Source: Nitrospirota bacterium
Lineage (GTDB): Bacteria; Nitrospirota; Nitrospiria; Nitrospirales; NS-4
Assembly (NCBI GenBank): GCA_004298335.1
Contig: SCTG01000054.1
Location: 1 to 47,727, forward strand
Length of the DNA: 47,727 nucleotides
Direction of reading: 5' to 3'
Below the pieces are notes generated by a model. The model made no database searches and had not been told where the DNA came from. It saw only the letters and a program-made list of their open reading frames with translations. The position numbers and the translations under genes are program-made. Shown piece by piece: positions 1 through 8,272 of the stretch (its first letter is position 1; the number at the start of each line of letters is the position of its first letter).

Positions 1-6
1 CGGAAG

Positions 7-117
7 TTACTTCTGCTTCTTGCGAGGGTGGGTGTAGAAATAGCCCCAGATGGCCGCAATGGTACTCAGCGTCGCAATGAGGGTCATGACCTGTTCAAAG
101 AATGTGAGATGTATCAT
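7..117 (-). CDS. tiny single-span membrane protein (36 aa)
   Basis: An ATG at 115-117 opens a 36-codon frame that ends at TAA (7-9). The product has one hydrophobic stretch (about residues 10-28, starting VMTLIATLSTIAAIWGYF) and a very basic tail, PRKKQK. That layout suits a single-span inner-membrane peptide with the tail in the cytoplasm. The gene overlaps the 3' end of the 70-aa gene at 95-307 by 23 bp, so the pair is probably translationally coupled. No family is recognised. Its size makes chance possible, but the overlap and the clean amphipathic layout argue for a real gene. Confidence 0.5.
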   Translation of the reverse strand: MIHLTFFEQVMTLIATLSTIAAIWGYFYTHPRKKQK

Positions 118-307
118 CTTTATAGTTTCCTCGTCCTTCGAGCCAATAGGCCAGTAAGAACAAAGCACTCGTGCTAACTGAGCCCATTATGACATTCCAC
201 CAACTGGCCTGTCCACCCACCAACCCGCCTACCACGGCAATAAGCCCAATCCCTTTCGCCATGTCGTAGAGAAACTTGGCGGTGCTCTCCCGTTGTTGGT
301 CGTTCAT
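95..307 (-). CDS. small two-span membrane protein, DUF6722-like
   Basis: This 70-aa protein has two hydrophobic segments: residues about 20-32 (GLIAVVGGLVGG) and 38-55 (NVIMGSVSTSALFLLAYWL). A charged N-terminus with a KFLYDMAKG motif precedes them. This layout resembles the short DUF6722-type membrane proteins, an assignment from memory of the pattern. AGAAGGGAT just before the ATG (305-307) is a good ribosome binding site. Its 3' end overlaps the start of a 36-aa membrane peptide, so the two probably act or assemble together. No function is known. The 170 bases between it and the M23 gene hold only a hairpin. Confidence 0.6.
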   Translation of the reverse strand: MNDQQRESTAKFLYDMAKGIGLIAVVGGLVGGQASWWNVIMGSVSTSALFLLAYWLEGRGNYKDDTSHIL

Positions 308-438
308 ATCCCTTCTGACACTGGGATACTGGAAAGGTTAAAGGGCCAGCAAAATTATTTCGAGCGGGTGACACCGCATGGGTGCCCAGATGCAGCGCAG
401 GGCGTACAGCCGGGTCTGCGGGGCTGCGACGGCGAAAC

Positions 439-455
439 GCCCAGCTGCGCTGGGC
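439..455 (-). terminator. GC-rich hairpin after the proteasome operon
   Basis: A perfect 7-bp stem (GCCCAGC / GCTGGGC, 3-nt loop) starts 21 bases past the M23 stop codon. On the minus strand it is followed by GTTTCG, a poor U-tract. It is plausibly the end of the arc-to-M23 transcript, though a non-terminating hairpin is possible. Confidence 0.35.
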
Positions 456-476
456 TATGCGGTGGCAGGACCCGCA

Positions 477-1361
477 TTATCTATCGAAAGAGAGTCTGGC
501 AAGCGCGAAGGGGTTGACGCGGGAGCCGTTGATCCAGGCGCCCCAGTGCAGGTGCGGGCCGGTGGCCCGCCCGGACTGCCCGACCGTCCCGATCACGTCG
601 CCGCGCTTCACCCGCGCCCCCTCCCGGACCGCCGTCGAGTCCAAATGAAAGTACATCGTGAAGAGTCCGAGCCCGTGATCGAGAATGACGCCCTTGCCGC
701 TGAAGAAGTGCTCGTCCACCATCCGGACAACGCCGTCGTTGGTCGCCTTCACCGGCGTCCCGAGCGACGCCGCGATGTCCTCGCCGTTGTGCTGGTTGCG
801 CGGCTGGCCGTTCAGGATGCGCTTGCTGCCGAAGGCCCCGGTGACAGGCCCCTCCACGGGCACCAGAAATCCCGCGCCCCAGAGCCGATCCGGTGTGAAG
901 CCCGCGAGGACGGCCTTCACCTTCTCTTTCTCCAGGTTGATCCGCTTCAACGCCACGGCGTCGGGGTCCACCTGGCCCTTCGGGAGCGTCATGCGCTGCT
1001 CGCGAAAATCCTCCGGCGCCACGGCGACCCGAAACACCCGTTTCCGCACGCCGTCCGGATACGTGATCTCCGCTTTCAACGTGTCCGTTTCCGGAGCGTC
1101 GGCCATGTCGATCCCCACCAGTGCGCCGAACTCGCCCGCCCGCCCCGTTTTGAAAAAGGGCACGCGGCGGTCGCGGAACCGCCCCTCTACCGACGAGGGC
1201 TCCCCCTCGACATGCAACGTGAGATAGAGAACGTCCCCCTGCTTCGTCTTGAAGACTTTTTCGGCCGGGTCAGAGGCGCGGGGGCCGTCCGCCGCCATCA
1301 GGCACCAGCAGGCCGTCAGCGTGAGGAGCAGGAAGGCCGGCTGCGGAACTCGGGGCCGCAC
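477..1361 (-). CDS. M23 family metallopeptidase (LytM-type endopeptidase), exported
   Basis: This is a 294-aa predicted peptidoglycan endopeptidase acting in the cell envelope. The N-terminus (residues 1-24) is a signal sequence, and LTAC at 15-18 could be a lipobox, so it may be a lipoprotein. A beta-rich middle domain precedes the C-terminal LytM domain. That domain has all the zinc and catalytic residues: H191 and D195 (HNGED), H239 (FHL), and H270/H272 (HLHW). The start is GTG at 1359-1361, one base after the pafA stop, so it is the last gene of the proteasome operon and probably coupled to pafA. A cell-wall enzyme in this operon is unexpected; it may only share the transcript. Confidence 0.9.
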   Translation of the reverse strand: MRPRVPQPAFLLLTLTACWCLMAADGPRASDPAEKVFKTKQGDVLYLTLHVEGEPSSVEGRFRDRRVPFFKTGRAGEFGALVGIDMADAPETDTLKAEITYPDGVRKRVFRVAVAPEDFREQRMTLPKGQVDPDAVALKRINLEKEKVKAVLAGFTPDRLWGAGFLVPVEGPVTGAFGSKRILNGQPRNQHNGEDIAASLGTPVKATNDGVVRMVDEHFFSGKGVILDHGLGLFTMYFHLDSTAVREGARVKRGDVIGTVGQSGRATGPHLHWGAWINGSRVNPFALARLSFDR

Positions 1362-1362
1362 G

Positions 1363-2739
1363 TCAGCGAAACGCCCGTTGCCCCGAGACCTGGGAGAGGA
1401 GTTCTTCCACCCGCCGGTTGGACGAACTGAAGGGGTCCATGCAGAGGATGGTCTCTTCCCAGTACCCGTTCAGCTTGAGATATGTCCAGTCCACCGTGTA
1501 GGAACGGTTCTTCGCGCGGGCGAACCGGATGAAGTCGCCCCGCACTTTTGCGCGCGTCGTCTGCGGCGGATTCGTCATGGCGCGCTGCACGGCGTCCTCG
1601 GACACCATGCGTTTCGCCATCTCCTGCTTTTCCAGCAGGTAATACAGGCCCCGGGCCCGTTTCACGTCGTGGTACTGGAGGTCCATCATCGTGATCCGAG
1701 GATCATCCCACCCACAGCCTTTCTTCTCCATATACTGCACCATGAGCCGCTTCTTCATGACCCAATCCAGCTCCTGACAGAGCTGCATGGGGTCGTCCTC
1801 CAGCCGGTTGAGCACGTCCTCCCACTGGCGGACGATCTCGGCGGCGACCGGATCCTCGTCCAGGGACCAGAGATACTCCATGGCGCGCTCCAGGTAGACA
1901 CGCTGGATTTCGACGGCCGTCATTTCCCGTCCGTCCTCGAGCTTGATCTTCTTCTTAAGCGTCGTATCGCGGGCGATCTCGCGGATGGCCTTGACAGGGT
2001 CGTCCAGCTCCATGTGCGTCACGGTATGCCCGTCCTCGATCATCGAGAGGACCAGCGCCGCCGTCCCGACCTTGAGGTAGGTGGCCACCTCCGACATGTT
2101 CGAATCGCCGACGATGATGTGCAGCCGCCGGTACTTCTCCGCATCGGCATGGGGCTCGTCCCGGGTATTGATGATGCTGCGGGACGACGTGGTGGACGAC
2201 GACGTCTTTTCGTGGATGTGCTGGGCCCGTTGGGAGATGAACATCTGGGCCTTGCCGGAGACCTTGAGGACCTTGCCGGCGCCGGCGAAGACCTGCCGCG
2301 TCACAAAGAAGGGAATGAGCTGCTCGGTGACCTTCCAGAAGTCCACGTCCCGCCGCATCAGAAAGTTCTCGTGGCAACCGTAGGTGTTGCCCAGCGAGTC
2401 CGTGTTGTTCTTGAAGATGTAGATCTCGCCCGAGAGGCCCTCTTCGCGCAGGCGCTCCTCGGCGGCGGGCAAGCACGCTTCCAGCAGACGCTCCCCCGCC
2501 TTGTCGTGCACGACCAGGTCCTCGATGCTGTCGCATTCCGGCGTCGAATACTCGGGATGGCACCCGGTGTCCTGGTAGAAGCGCGCGCCGTTCACGAGGA
2601 ACGCGTTCGAGGGCCAGCTGTTGGGGATGAGGCCTTCGAAGATGTAGCCGAGGATTTTTTCGATGGGGAGGTAGATGCGACCGTTCGGGGAGAAGATCAG
2701 GCCGTACTCGTTCTCAAGGCCGAAGATGCGCGGCTTCAT
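1363..2739 (-). CDS. pafA: Pup-protein ligase PafA
   Basis: PafA joins the C-terminal Glu of a Pup/UBact-type tag to substrate lysines using ATP, marking proteins for the proteasome. The 458-aa protein has the family's glutamine-synthetase-like fold. GLENEYG (residues 7-13) carries metal-binding acidic residues. D57, just before HPEYSTPE, matches the catalytic base known in the family. A basic INTRDEPHAD segment and the C-terminal domain follow. It lacks the long N-terminal insertion (Dop loop) seen in the paralogue at 4248-5732, which is why it is called ligase and not depupylase. Its ATG overlaps the prcA stop as ATGA, indicating tight coupling. Confidence 0.93.
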   Translation of the reverse strand: MKPRIFGLENEYGLIFSPNGRIYLPIEKILGYIFEGLIPNSWPSNAFLVNGARFYQDTGCHPEYSTPECDSIEDLVVHDKAGERLLEACLPAAEERLREEGLSGEIYIFKNNTDSLGNTYGCHENFLMRRDVDFWKVTEQLIPFFVTRQVFAGAGKVLKVSGKAQMFISQRAQHIHEKTSSSTTSSRSIINTRDEPHADAEKYRRLHIIVGDSNMSEVATYLKVGTAALVLSMIEDGHTVTHMELDDPVKAIREIARDTTLKKKIKLEDGREMTAVEIQRVYLERAMEYLWSLDEDPVAAEIVRQWEDVLNRLEDDPMQLCQELDWVMKKRLMVQYMEKKGCGWDDPRITMMDLQYHDVKRARGLYYLLEKQEMAKRMVSEDAVQRAMTNPPQTTRAKVRGDFIRFARAKNRSYTVDWTYLKLNGYWEETILCMDPFSSSNRRVEELLSQVSGQRAFR

Positions 2740-3425
2740 GGCGAATTCAAGAGAGCTCTCGCTTCTCCCGGAGCAACCCGGCGAAAGGCGCGGCCGGGCC
2801 TGGTGCGGTCCAGGACGGCCAACTCCAAGCCTTCAGCCGCCAGCTTCTGATTGGTGACGGTATCCAGCGCGTCGATGCTCAGCTTCAGCGCCTCCCGCAG
2901 CGCGAGGGTCGGCGCGGCCCACCGGGACTTCAGGAACGTCAGGAGCGCCTCCGCCTTGCCCCCGACGGCCGCCACCCCCTTTTCATCGATGATGCTCCCG
3001 TCGTAGGAGATGCGGTAGATCTCGTTGGGCTTGCCGTCCTGGCCCACTTCCACGACCAGCAGCTCCACCTCGAGCGGCTTGGGATCGGCGCTGAAGATGC
3101 TGCCGATGGTTTGCGAATAGGCGTTGGCCAGCGATTTGGCCGCCACATCCTCCCGGCTGTAGGTGTAGCCCTTGAGGTCGGCGTGCCGGATGCCGGCCTT
3201 GCGCAGCATCTCGAATTCGTTGTACTTGCCGGCGCCCGCAAACGCGATGCGGTCGTACATCTCGGAAATTTTGTGCAGCGATGCGCTGGGGTTGTCCGCC
3301 ACCAGCAACACGCCGTCGGCATATTCCATGGCGACGATCGAGCGGCCTTTGGCGATCCCTTTCTTGGCATACTCGGCCTTGTCGGCCATCATCTGTTCCG
3401 GCGAGACGTAGTAGGGAAGCGCCAT
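2736..3425 (-). CDS. prcA: proteasome subunit alpha
   Basis: This is the outer-ring alpha subunit of the 20S proteasome. It forms the gate and the docking surface for the Arc ATPase. The chosen start, ATG at 3423-3425, gives MALPYYVSPEQMM, a typical PrcA N-terminus, and sits two bases after the prcB stop. A frame-open upstream start would add 14 residues inside prcB and is less likely. The protein is 229 aa with the alpha-subunit pattern (SIVAMEYADGVLLVADN, KISEMYDRIAFAGAG). There is no N-terminal catalytic Thr, as expected for an alpha subunit. It lies between prcB and pafA in the operon. Confidence 0.94.
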   Translation of the reverse strand: MALPYYVSPEQMMADKAEYAKKGIAKGRSIVAMEYADGVLLVADNPSASLHKISEMYDRIAFAGAGKYNEFEMLRKAGIRHADLKGYTYSREDVAAKSLANAYSQTIGSIFSADPKPLEVELLVVEVGQDGKPNEIYRISYDGSIIDEKGVAAVGGKAEALLTFLKSRWAAPTLALREALKLSIDALDTVTNQKLAAEGLELAVLDRTRPGRAFRRVAPGEARALLNSP

Positions 3426-3427
3426 CG

Positions 3428-4243
3428 TCAGGCCCTCTCGCGCCGTTCGTCGATCAGGGTCCGGCATGCCGCCGCGACCTGGGGTTCCTCCACGTCGCGG
3501 AGACCGCCCTCGGTGATCACTTTCACGGTGGGATAGATGCCCCGGACGAGGTCCGGCCCGCCCGTGCCGACATCATCCTCGGCCGCGTTGTAGAGCGCCT
3601 CCAACGCGATGCGGAGCACCTGCGCGTCGGTGAGCCCGCGCCGGTACAACTGCTTCATCGTATCGCGCGCGTCCTTGCCGCCCGATCCCGTCGCGTAGTA
3701 TTCCGTTTCCTCGTAGCGCCCCCCGGTCACGTCGTACTTGAAGATCCGCCCTTCGCGCCGCTTCAGATCGTAGCCCGCGAAGAGCGGGATGACCACCAGT
3801 CCCTGGAACGCCATCGGGAGATTGCCCCGCACCATCTGGCCCAGCTTGTTGGCCTTGCCCTCGCACGACAGCACGTCGCCTTCCAGCTTTTCATAGTGTT
3901 CCAACTCGACCTGGAAGAGGCGCGCCAGCTCGACGGCGGGGCCCGCCGCGCCGGCGATGGCGACGGCCGAATGCGCGTCGGTCTTGAAGACCTTGTCGAT
4001 GCGGCGCCCGGAGACCTGGAACCCCTCGGTCGCCTGGCGGTCGCCGGCCATCAGGACGCCGTTCTGAAACCGGATCGCCAGCACGGTGGTGCCGTGGGGA
4101 AAGGCCGGCAGGGTCGAAGACTGCTGTGGACCCGAGGCGGGCGCGTGGCCCGCCGCCTGGGGCGCGTCCCGCAGAAGGTCCTGCCCGCGGCTCACGAGAA
4201 AATCGTAGAAGCTGGACCCGTGATCGTCGAGGAAGAGGGGCAC
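3428..4243 (-). CDS. prcB: proteasome subunit beta, catalytic
   Basis: This is the proteolytic beta subunit. A 51-residue propeptide precedes the HGTTVLAI site. Cleavage after G51 would expose T52, the N-terminal Thr nucleophile, as in other bacterial PrcB. Family residues follow: AGDRQAT, a Lys near 84 (IDKVFKT) and the GSGG loop (ATGSGGKDA). The start is GTG (4241-4243), four bases after the dop stop. In actinobacteria a pup gene sits between dop and prcB; here only four bases separate them. Length 271 aa is normal. Confidence 0.95.
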   Translation of the reverse strand: MPLFLDDHGSSFYDFLVSRGQDLLRDAPQAAGHAPASGPQQSSTLPAFPHGTTVLAIRFQNGVLMAGDRQATEGFQVSGRRIDKVFKTDAHSAVAIAGAAGPAVELARLFQVELEHYEKLEGDVLSCEGKANKLGQMVRGNLPMAFQGLVVIPLFAGYDLKRREGRIFKYDVTGGRYEETEYYATGSGGKDARDTMKQLYRRGLTDAQVLRIALEALYNAAEDDVGTGGPDLVRGIYPTVKVITEGGLRDVEEPQVAAACRTLIDERRERA

Positions 4244-4247
4244 GGGG

Positions 4248-5732
4248 TCAGGCCTTCAACTTTTCCAGCAGCGCGCCCACCGTGTCGGACTCGTCGAGCA
4301 GGCCTTTCGTAAGCGCCTCGGTGCCGCGCAGAGGTTCCATGAGGGGCACCTTCTTGATCACCGCGTTGCCCACGTCGAAGAGCACCGACGTCCAGCTCGC
4401 CGCGTACACCTCCTGCGGCCACTTCTTCACGCAGGCCGCGCGGAAATAGGCCCGGGTATCGAGCGGCGCATTCAGCTCGGCATGGCGGACTTCCTCGTCC
4501 ATGACGATGCGCTCCACTCGGTTGGCGCGCTCGAGGGTGAAGTACAGCCCCTTGTCGGGCCGGACGTCGTGGTACTGGAGATCCATCATCGCCACGCGCG
4601 GGTCCTCCCATCCGCAGCCCTTGCGGTCCAGGTAGGATTCGATGAGGTCGCGCTTGGCCACCCAGTCCAGCTCGCGGACGAGCTCGCGGGGGTCGCGCTC
4701 CAGCTTGTCGAGCGTCTCCTCCCACCGGATCAGGACTTCCTTGACAGGCAGGGTCAGCTCGTGACACGCGTAATAGTCCTGCGCCGCCCTGAGATACGCG
4801 CGCTGCACGGCGATCGCCGTCGCCGCCTTGCCGCCGGCGAGCCGCAGATCGGCCTTCACCGCCAGATCGCGCGACACCGCCTTGATCGCCAGGACGGGGT
4901 CCTCCAGCTCGATCGCCGGGAGCGCCCAGCCGTCTTCGATCATATCCAGCACGACGGCCAGTGTCCCCACCTTGAGATAGGTTGCGCACTCGGCCATGTT
5001 GACGTCGCCTGCGATGACGTGGAGGCGGCGGTACTTGGCGGCGTCGGCGTGCGGCTCGTCGCGCGTGTTGATGATCGGCCGCTTGACCATCGTGTTGAGA
5101 TCCATCAGCGTCTCGAAGAAGTCCGCCCGCTGCGAAATCTGATAGACGGCCGGCGCCGTCTGGTTCTCCGCCCCGACCTTGCCGGCCCCCGCGAACAGCA
5201 GGCGCGTCACCAGGAACGGCACGAGGGCGCGCGCGACGCGCTCGAAGGGAATGGCGCGGGCCACCAGGTAGTTCTCGTGGTACCCGTAGCTGTTGCCCTT
5301 GCCGTCCGTGTTGTTCTTGTAGACGAGCAGGCTGCCCGGCCCCCGCACCTGCTCCACCGCCCGCACCGCGGCGGCGAGGATGCGGTCCCCCGCCTTCTCG
5401 TACAGGACGGCGTCCCGCGCCGTCGTGCATTCCGGCGTCGAGTATTCCGGGTGCGCCCCGTCCACATACAGGCGGCCGCCGTTGGCCAGCACCTTGTTCA
5501 GCAGGCGATTGTAATCCGGCCCCGGCCGCTCCCGCTCCCCCTCCACTTCGAAGCCGCGGATGTCGAGCAGCGGGTTCTCGTTCTCGTAGTCCCACAGGAT
5601 TTTCGGCGAGGGGAACTGCGGGTAGTGGTTGATCAGAAACAGCGAGTTGGACACGGGGTCCATGGACTCGGGGTCGCGGGCGGCGATCCCGAACTCCGTT
5701 TCGGTTCCGAAGGCTCGCTTCTGCATCATCAT
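4248..5732 (-). CDS. dop: deamidase/depupylase Dop
   Basis: Dop removes Pup from substrates and, where Pup ends in Gln, deamidates it to Glu. The 494-aa protein is a PafA paralogue with GTETEFG (9-15) and D91 before HPEYSTPE, the family's catalytic Asp. Residues of about 38-76 form an extra segment (FPSPKILWDYENENP and a Glu/Arg-rich stretch) in the position of the Dop loop, absent from the pafA product here. This separates the two enzymes. The start could be any of three consecutive ATGs; the first is used. No clear Shine-Dalgarno sequence is seen, and the gene starts 28 bp after arc, so reinitiation is likely. Confidence 0.92.
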   Translation of the reverse strand: MMMQKRAFGTETEFGIAARDPESMDPVSNSLFLINHYPQFPSPKILWDYENENPLLDIRGFEVEGERERPGPDYNRLLNKVLANGGRLYVDGAHPEYSTPECTTARDAVLYEKAGDRILAAAVRAVEQVRGPGSLLVYKNNTDGKGNSYGYHENYLVARAIPFERVARALVPFLVTRLLFAGAGKVGAENQTAPAVYQISQRADFFETLMDLNTMVKRPIINTRDEPHADAAKYRRLHVIAGDVNMAECATYLKVGTLAVVLDMIEDGWALPAIELEDPVLAIKAVSRDLAVKADLRLAGGKAATAIAVQRAYLRAAQDYYACHELTLPVKEVLIRWEETLDKLERDPRELVRELDWVAKRDLIESYLDRKGCGWEDPRVAMMDLQYHDVRPDKGLYFTLERANRVERIVMDEEVRHAELNAPLDTRAYFRAACVKKWPQEVYAASWTSVLFDVGNAVIKKVPLMEPLRGTEALTKGLLDESDTVGALLEKLKA

Positions 5733-5760
5733 GCGGTGGTCTCGGGCACGGCGTGTGATA

Positions 5761-7527
5761 TCAGAGGTAGTGGCCGGTGGTCACGGTCTCGATCCGCCGT
5801 GATTCGTGGGATCCGATCGTGATCGTCCGGACGTGGACGATCTTGTCGGCCTTCTTGCCCGCGATCTTGGCCCAGTCGTCCGGGTTGGTGGTGTTCGGCA
5901 GGTCTTCGTGCTCCTTGAACTCGTCGCGGATGGCGCGGAGGAGGTCGTCGCCCTTCAGCCCCCGCTGGCCGGTGCCGAGCAGGCGCTTGATGGCGTACTT
6001 CTTCGCCCGCGAGACGATGCCCTCCACCAGGGCCCCGCTGGAGAAGTCCTTGAGGTAGAAGGTCTCTTTGTCGCCGTTGGCGTAGGTGACTTCGAGATAC
6101 TGGTTCTCCTCGCTGAGCGCGTACATGGACTCCACGGTCACCCCGATCAGCCGCTCGACGGTCTTCGCGGCGTCCCCGCCGTCCCGCTCCAGCTCCTCCG
6201 GATGCCAGGGCAGGTCCGCCGTGAGGTACTTGGAGAAGATGTCCTTGGCCGCGGCCTTGTCCGGCCGGTCGATCTTGATCTTGACGTCCAGCCGGCCCGG
6301 CCGCAGCACGGCGGGATCGATGAGGTCCTGCCGGTTGCTGGCCCCGATCACGATCACGTTGTTCAACCGCTCGACCCCGTCGATCTCCGAGAGGAACTGC
6401 GGCACGATCGTGGACTCGATGTCGGACGAGATGCCGCTGCCGCGGGTGCGGAAGAGGGCGTCCATCTCGTCGAAGAACACGATGACCGGGTAGCCGTCAT
6501 CCGCCTTCTCCTTCGCCTTCTTGAACACCTCGCGGACCTGGCGCTCCGATTCGCCCACGTACTTGTTCAGGAGCTCGGGGCCCTTCACGTGCAGGAAGAA
6601 ACTGCGGATGTCCTTGCCGGTCAGGTGCCCCAGCTTCTTGGCGATCGAGTTGGCGACAGCCTTGGCGATCAGCGTCTTGCCGCAGCCCGGAGGCCCGTAC
6701 AGCAGGATGCCCTTCGGCGCGCGCAGCTTGTGCTCCTTGAACAGGTCGGCGTGGAGGAACGGCAGTTCCACGGCGTCCTGGATCTGCTCGATCTGGTCGC
6801 GCAGACCGCCGATGTCGCTGTAGTTGACGTCCGGGACTTCCTCCAGGACCAGTTCCTCGACTTCCGACTTCGGCAGTTTTTCCAGCAGGTAGCCCGCACG
6901 GGCGTCGTAGAGGAGATGATCCCCGACGCTGAGCTTCAGGGCGAGCAGCGGCTCGGCCAACTCGGCCACCCGCTCTTCATCGGTGCGCAGCGTGATGGTC
7001 GCCCGCCGCTCGTCCAGGACGTCCTTGAGGCGGACCACCTCGCCCTGCAGGTCGAACCCGCAGGCTTCGATGACGTTCAACGCCTCGTTCAGGATCACCT
7101 CCTGCCCCTTCCGGAGCGTCTTGGCGCTGATGGACGGATGTAGATTGACCTTCAATTTGCGGCCGGTGACGTAGACATTGACCGTCTGGTCCTTGTTCAC
7201 GCTGGTGAAGATGCCGTAGGTGGACGGCGGGGCCGTGAGCTTGTCCACTTCGGCCCGCATCGCCTCAATCTGGGCCTTGGCCTCCTGCAGGGCCTCGGTG
7301 AGCCGGTCGTTCTGCCTCGTCGTCTGGTCGAGCTGGTGCCGCGCCTGATGCAGGCGGCGCACCTCCTCCTCCAGGGAACGGATCTGCACCAGCAGTTTTT
7401 CCCGTTCTCTTTCGTGCTCGTCCTTCATGGCGCCCTCTGCCGGATGGTCCTCGGACAGGCCGGTCAGCTTCTTGACCGTGTTACGGATTGAACTCAGCCG
7501 GCCCGGAGTCTTCTTCATCTCGGCCAT
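5761..7527 (-). CDS. arc: proteasome-associated AAA+ ATPase (Arc/Mpa)
   Basis: This hexameric unfoldase recognises Pup-tagged proteins and threads them into the 20S core. The 588-aa order is: coiled coil (about 35-98, the Pup-binding region), tandem OB folds (about 100-215), then the AAA+ module. Walker A is GPPGCGKT (278-285); Walker B is [10 protein letters not shown]; arginine-finger region is VLRPGRLD. The C-terminus TTGHYL has the penultimate-Tyr motif by which Arc/Mpa docks into PrcA pockets (GQYL in Mpa). It is the first gene of the operon, with a strong promoter (7580-7608) 46 nt upstream of the ATG. Confidence 0.95.
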   Translation of the reverse strand: MAEMKKTPGRLSSIRNTVKKLTGLSEDHPAEGAMKDEHEREREKLLVQIRSLEEEVRRLHQARHQLDQTTRQNDRLTEALQEAKAQIEAMRAEVDKLTAPPSTYGIFTSVNKDQTVNVYVTGRKLKVNLHPSISAKTLRKGQEVILNEALNVIEACGFDLQGEVVRLKDVLDERRATITLRTDEERVAELAEPLLALKLSVGDHLLYDARAGYLLEKLPKSEVEELVLEEVPDVNYSDIGGLRDQIEQIQDAVELPFLHADLFKEHKLRAPKGILLYGPPGCGKTLIAKAVANSIAKKLGHLTGKDIRSFFLHVKGPELLNKYVGESERQVREVFKKAKEKADDGYPVIVFFDEMDALFRTRGSGISSDIESTIVPQFLSEIDGVERLNNVIVIGASNRQDLIDPAVLRPGRLDVKIKIDRPDKAAAKDIFSKYLTADLPWHPEELERDGGDAAKTVERLIGVTVESMYALSEENQYLEVTYANGDKETFYLKDFSSGALVEGIVSRAKKYAIKRLLGTGQRGLKGDDLLRAIRDEFKEHEDLPNTTNPDDWAKIAGKKADKIVHVRTITIGSHESRRIETVTTGHYL

Positions 7528-7573
7528 CGTCGCGTCTCTTCGGCAATCCCGCTGGAACGACGTTCACAGACAC
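7481..7573 (-). other. possible leaderless upstream ORF overlapping the arc start
   Basis: The predicted start of transcription from the arc promoter coincides with a GTG (7571-7573), six bases below the -10 box. This GTG opens a 30-codon frame that runs past the arc ATG (+1 frame) and stops at TAA (7481-7483), 47 bp inside arc. The product (beginning [14 protein letters not shown]) is charged and has no Gly-Gly end, so it is not Pup. It could be a regulatory uORF or chance. Confidence 0.25.
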
Positions 7574-7579
7574 GAAGTC

Positions 7580-7608
7580 ATTCTAACACCCACCCCCGGA
7601 CGGGTCAA
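7580..7608 (-). promoter_or_regulatory. promoter of the proteasome operon
   Basis: On the minus strand TTGACC (7603-7608) and TAGAAT (7580-7585) are separated by 17 bp, a near-consensus housekeeping promoter. It lies between thiE and arc, so arc-dop-prcBA-pafA can be transcribed apart from the upstream thi genes. Confidence 0.7.
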
Positions 7609-7636
7609 CCGACCGACCCGCGCGGACGCAAGCGCA

Positions 7637-8263
7637 TCAGCCTTCCAGTTCCCGCAGCAATTCGCGCGCGGCGCGCTCGACGTCCTCGGCCGCCATCACG
7701 CTGCCGACCACCGCGACGCCGCGCGCCCCGGCTTTCAGCACGTCGCGCACGCGATCTTTCGTGATGCCGCCGATCCCGAAGAGCGGCACCCGGCACCGCG
7801 TCCGCGCGCGCTCCAGTTCGCGCAACCCGATCGGAGGACCGAACGCGCGCTTCGACGGGGTCTCGAAGATCGGCCCGAGCACGACGAAGTCCGCGCCGTC
7901 CCTTTCGGCGCAGGCCGCGTCGTCCGCGGAGTGCGCCGATACGCCGATCAACCGGTCGGCCCCCACCAGCCCACGGGCCGCGGGCACCGGCAGGCCCGCC
8001 GCCGGCAACTGGACCCCGCCGCTTCCGGCCGCCAGGCAGACATCCGCGCGGTCGTTCACGAGGATCCTGGCCTCGTATGGCCTCGCCAGGTCGGCCAGGT
8101 CACGGGCCAGCGCCAGCAGGGCGCGCGTCGGCAGGTCCTTCTCCCGAAGCTGGACAGCACGGACCCCGGCGCGCAGCGCGGCCAGGACCACGTCCCGGAG
8201 AGGGCGGCCGCCGGTTTGATGACGGTCGGTAACAAGGTACAGCGAGAAATCGACCGGGGCCAT
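7637..8263 (-). CDS. thiE: thiamine phosphate synthase
   Basis: ThiE couples HMP-PP and thiazole phosphate to thiamine phosphate in the cytoplasm. The 208-aa TIM-barrel protein shows family motifs: LYLVTDR at the N-terminus, VQLREKD, ILVNDRADVCLA, GVSAHS, GPIFETPSK, and the GIGGI phosphate-binding loop. The start is ATG (8261-8263), nine bases after the thiG stop. It is the third gene of thiS-thiG-thiE and lies just upstream of the proteasome promoter. Confidence 0.94.
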   Translation of the reverse strand: MAPVDFSLYLVTDRHQTGGRPLRDVVLAALRAGVRAVQLREKDLPTRALLALARDLADLARPYEARILVNDRADVCLAAGSGGVQLPAAGLPVPAARGLVGADRLIGVSAHSADDAACAERDGADFVVLGPIFETPSKRAFGPPIGLRELERARTRCRVPLFGIGGITKDRVRDVLKAGARGVAVVGSVMAAEDVERAARELLRELEG

Positions 8264-8272
8264 GCCAGCCGA

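Noticed and set aside
378-1430. Long plus-strand frames opposite the M23 and pafA genes
   Set aside because: These are Arg/Pro/Ala-rich mirror frames of high-GC genes with no domain pattern; the minus-strand products are clear families.
4192-5595. 467-codon minus frame over dop
   Set aside because: It is a frame-shifted shadow of dop, rich in Arg/Gly/Ala; dop itself has the full Dop pattern.
7481-7573. The short frame upstream of arc as a Pup/UBact gene
   Set aside because: It lacks the C-terminal Gly-Gly-Glu/Gln and ends in EFNP, so it cannot be a tag; it is kept only as a possible uORF.
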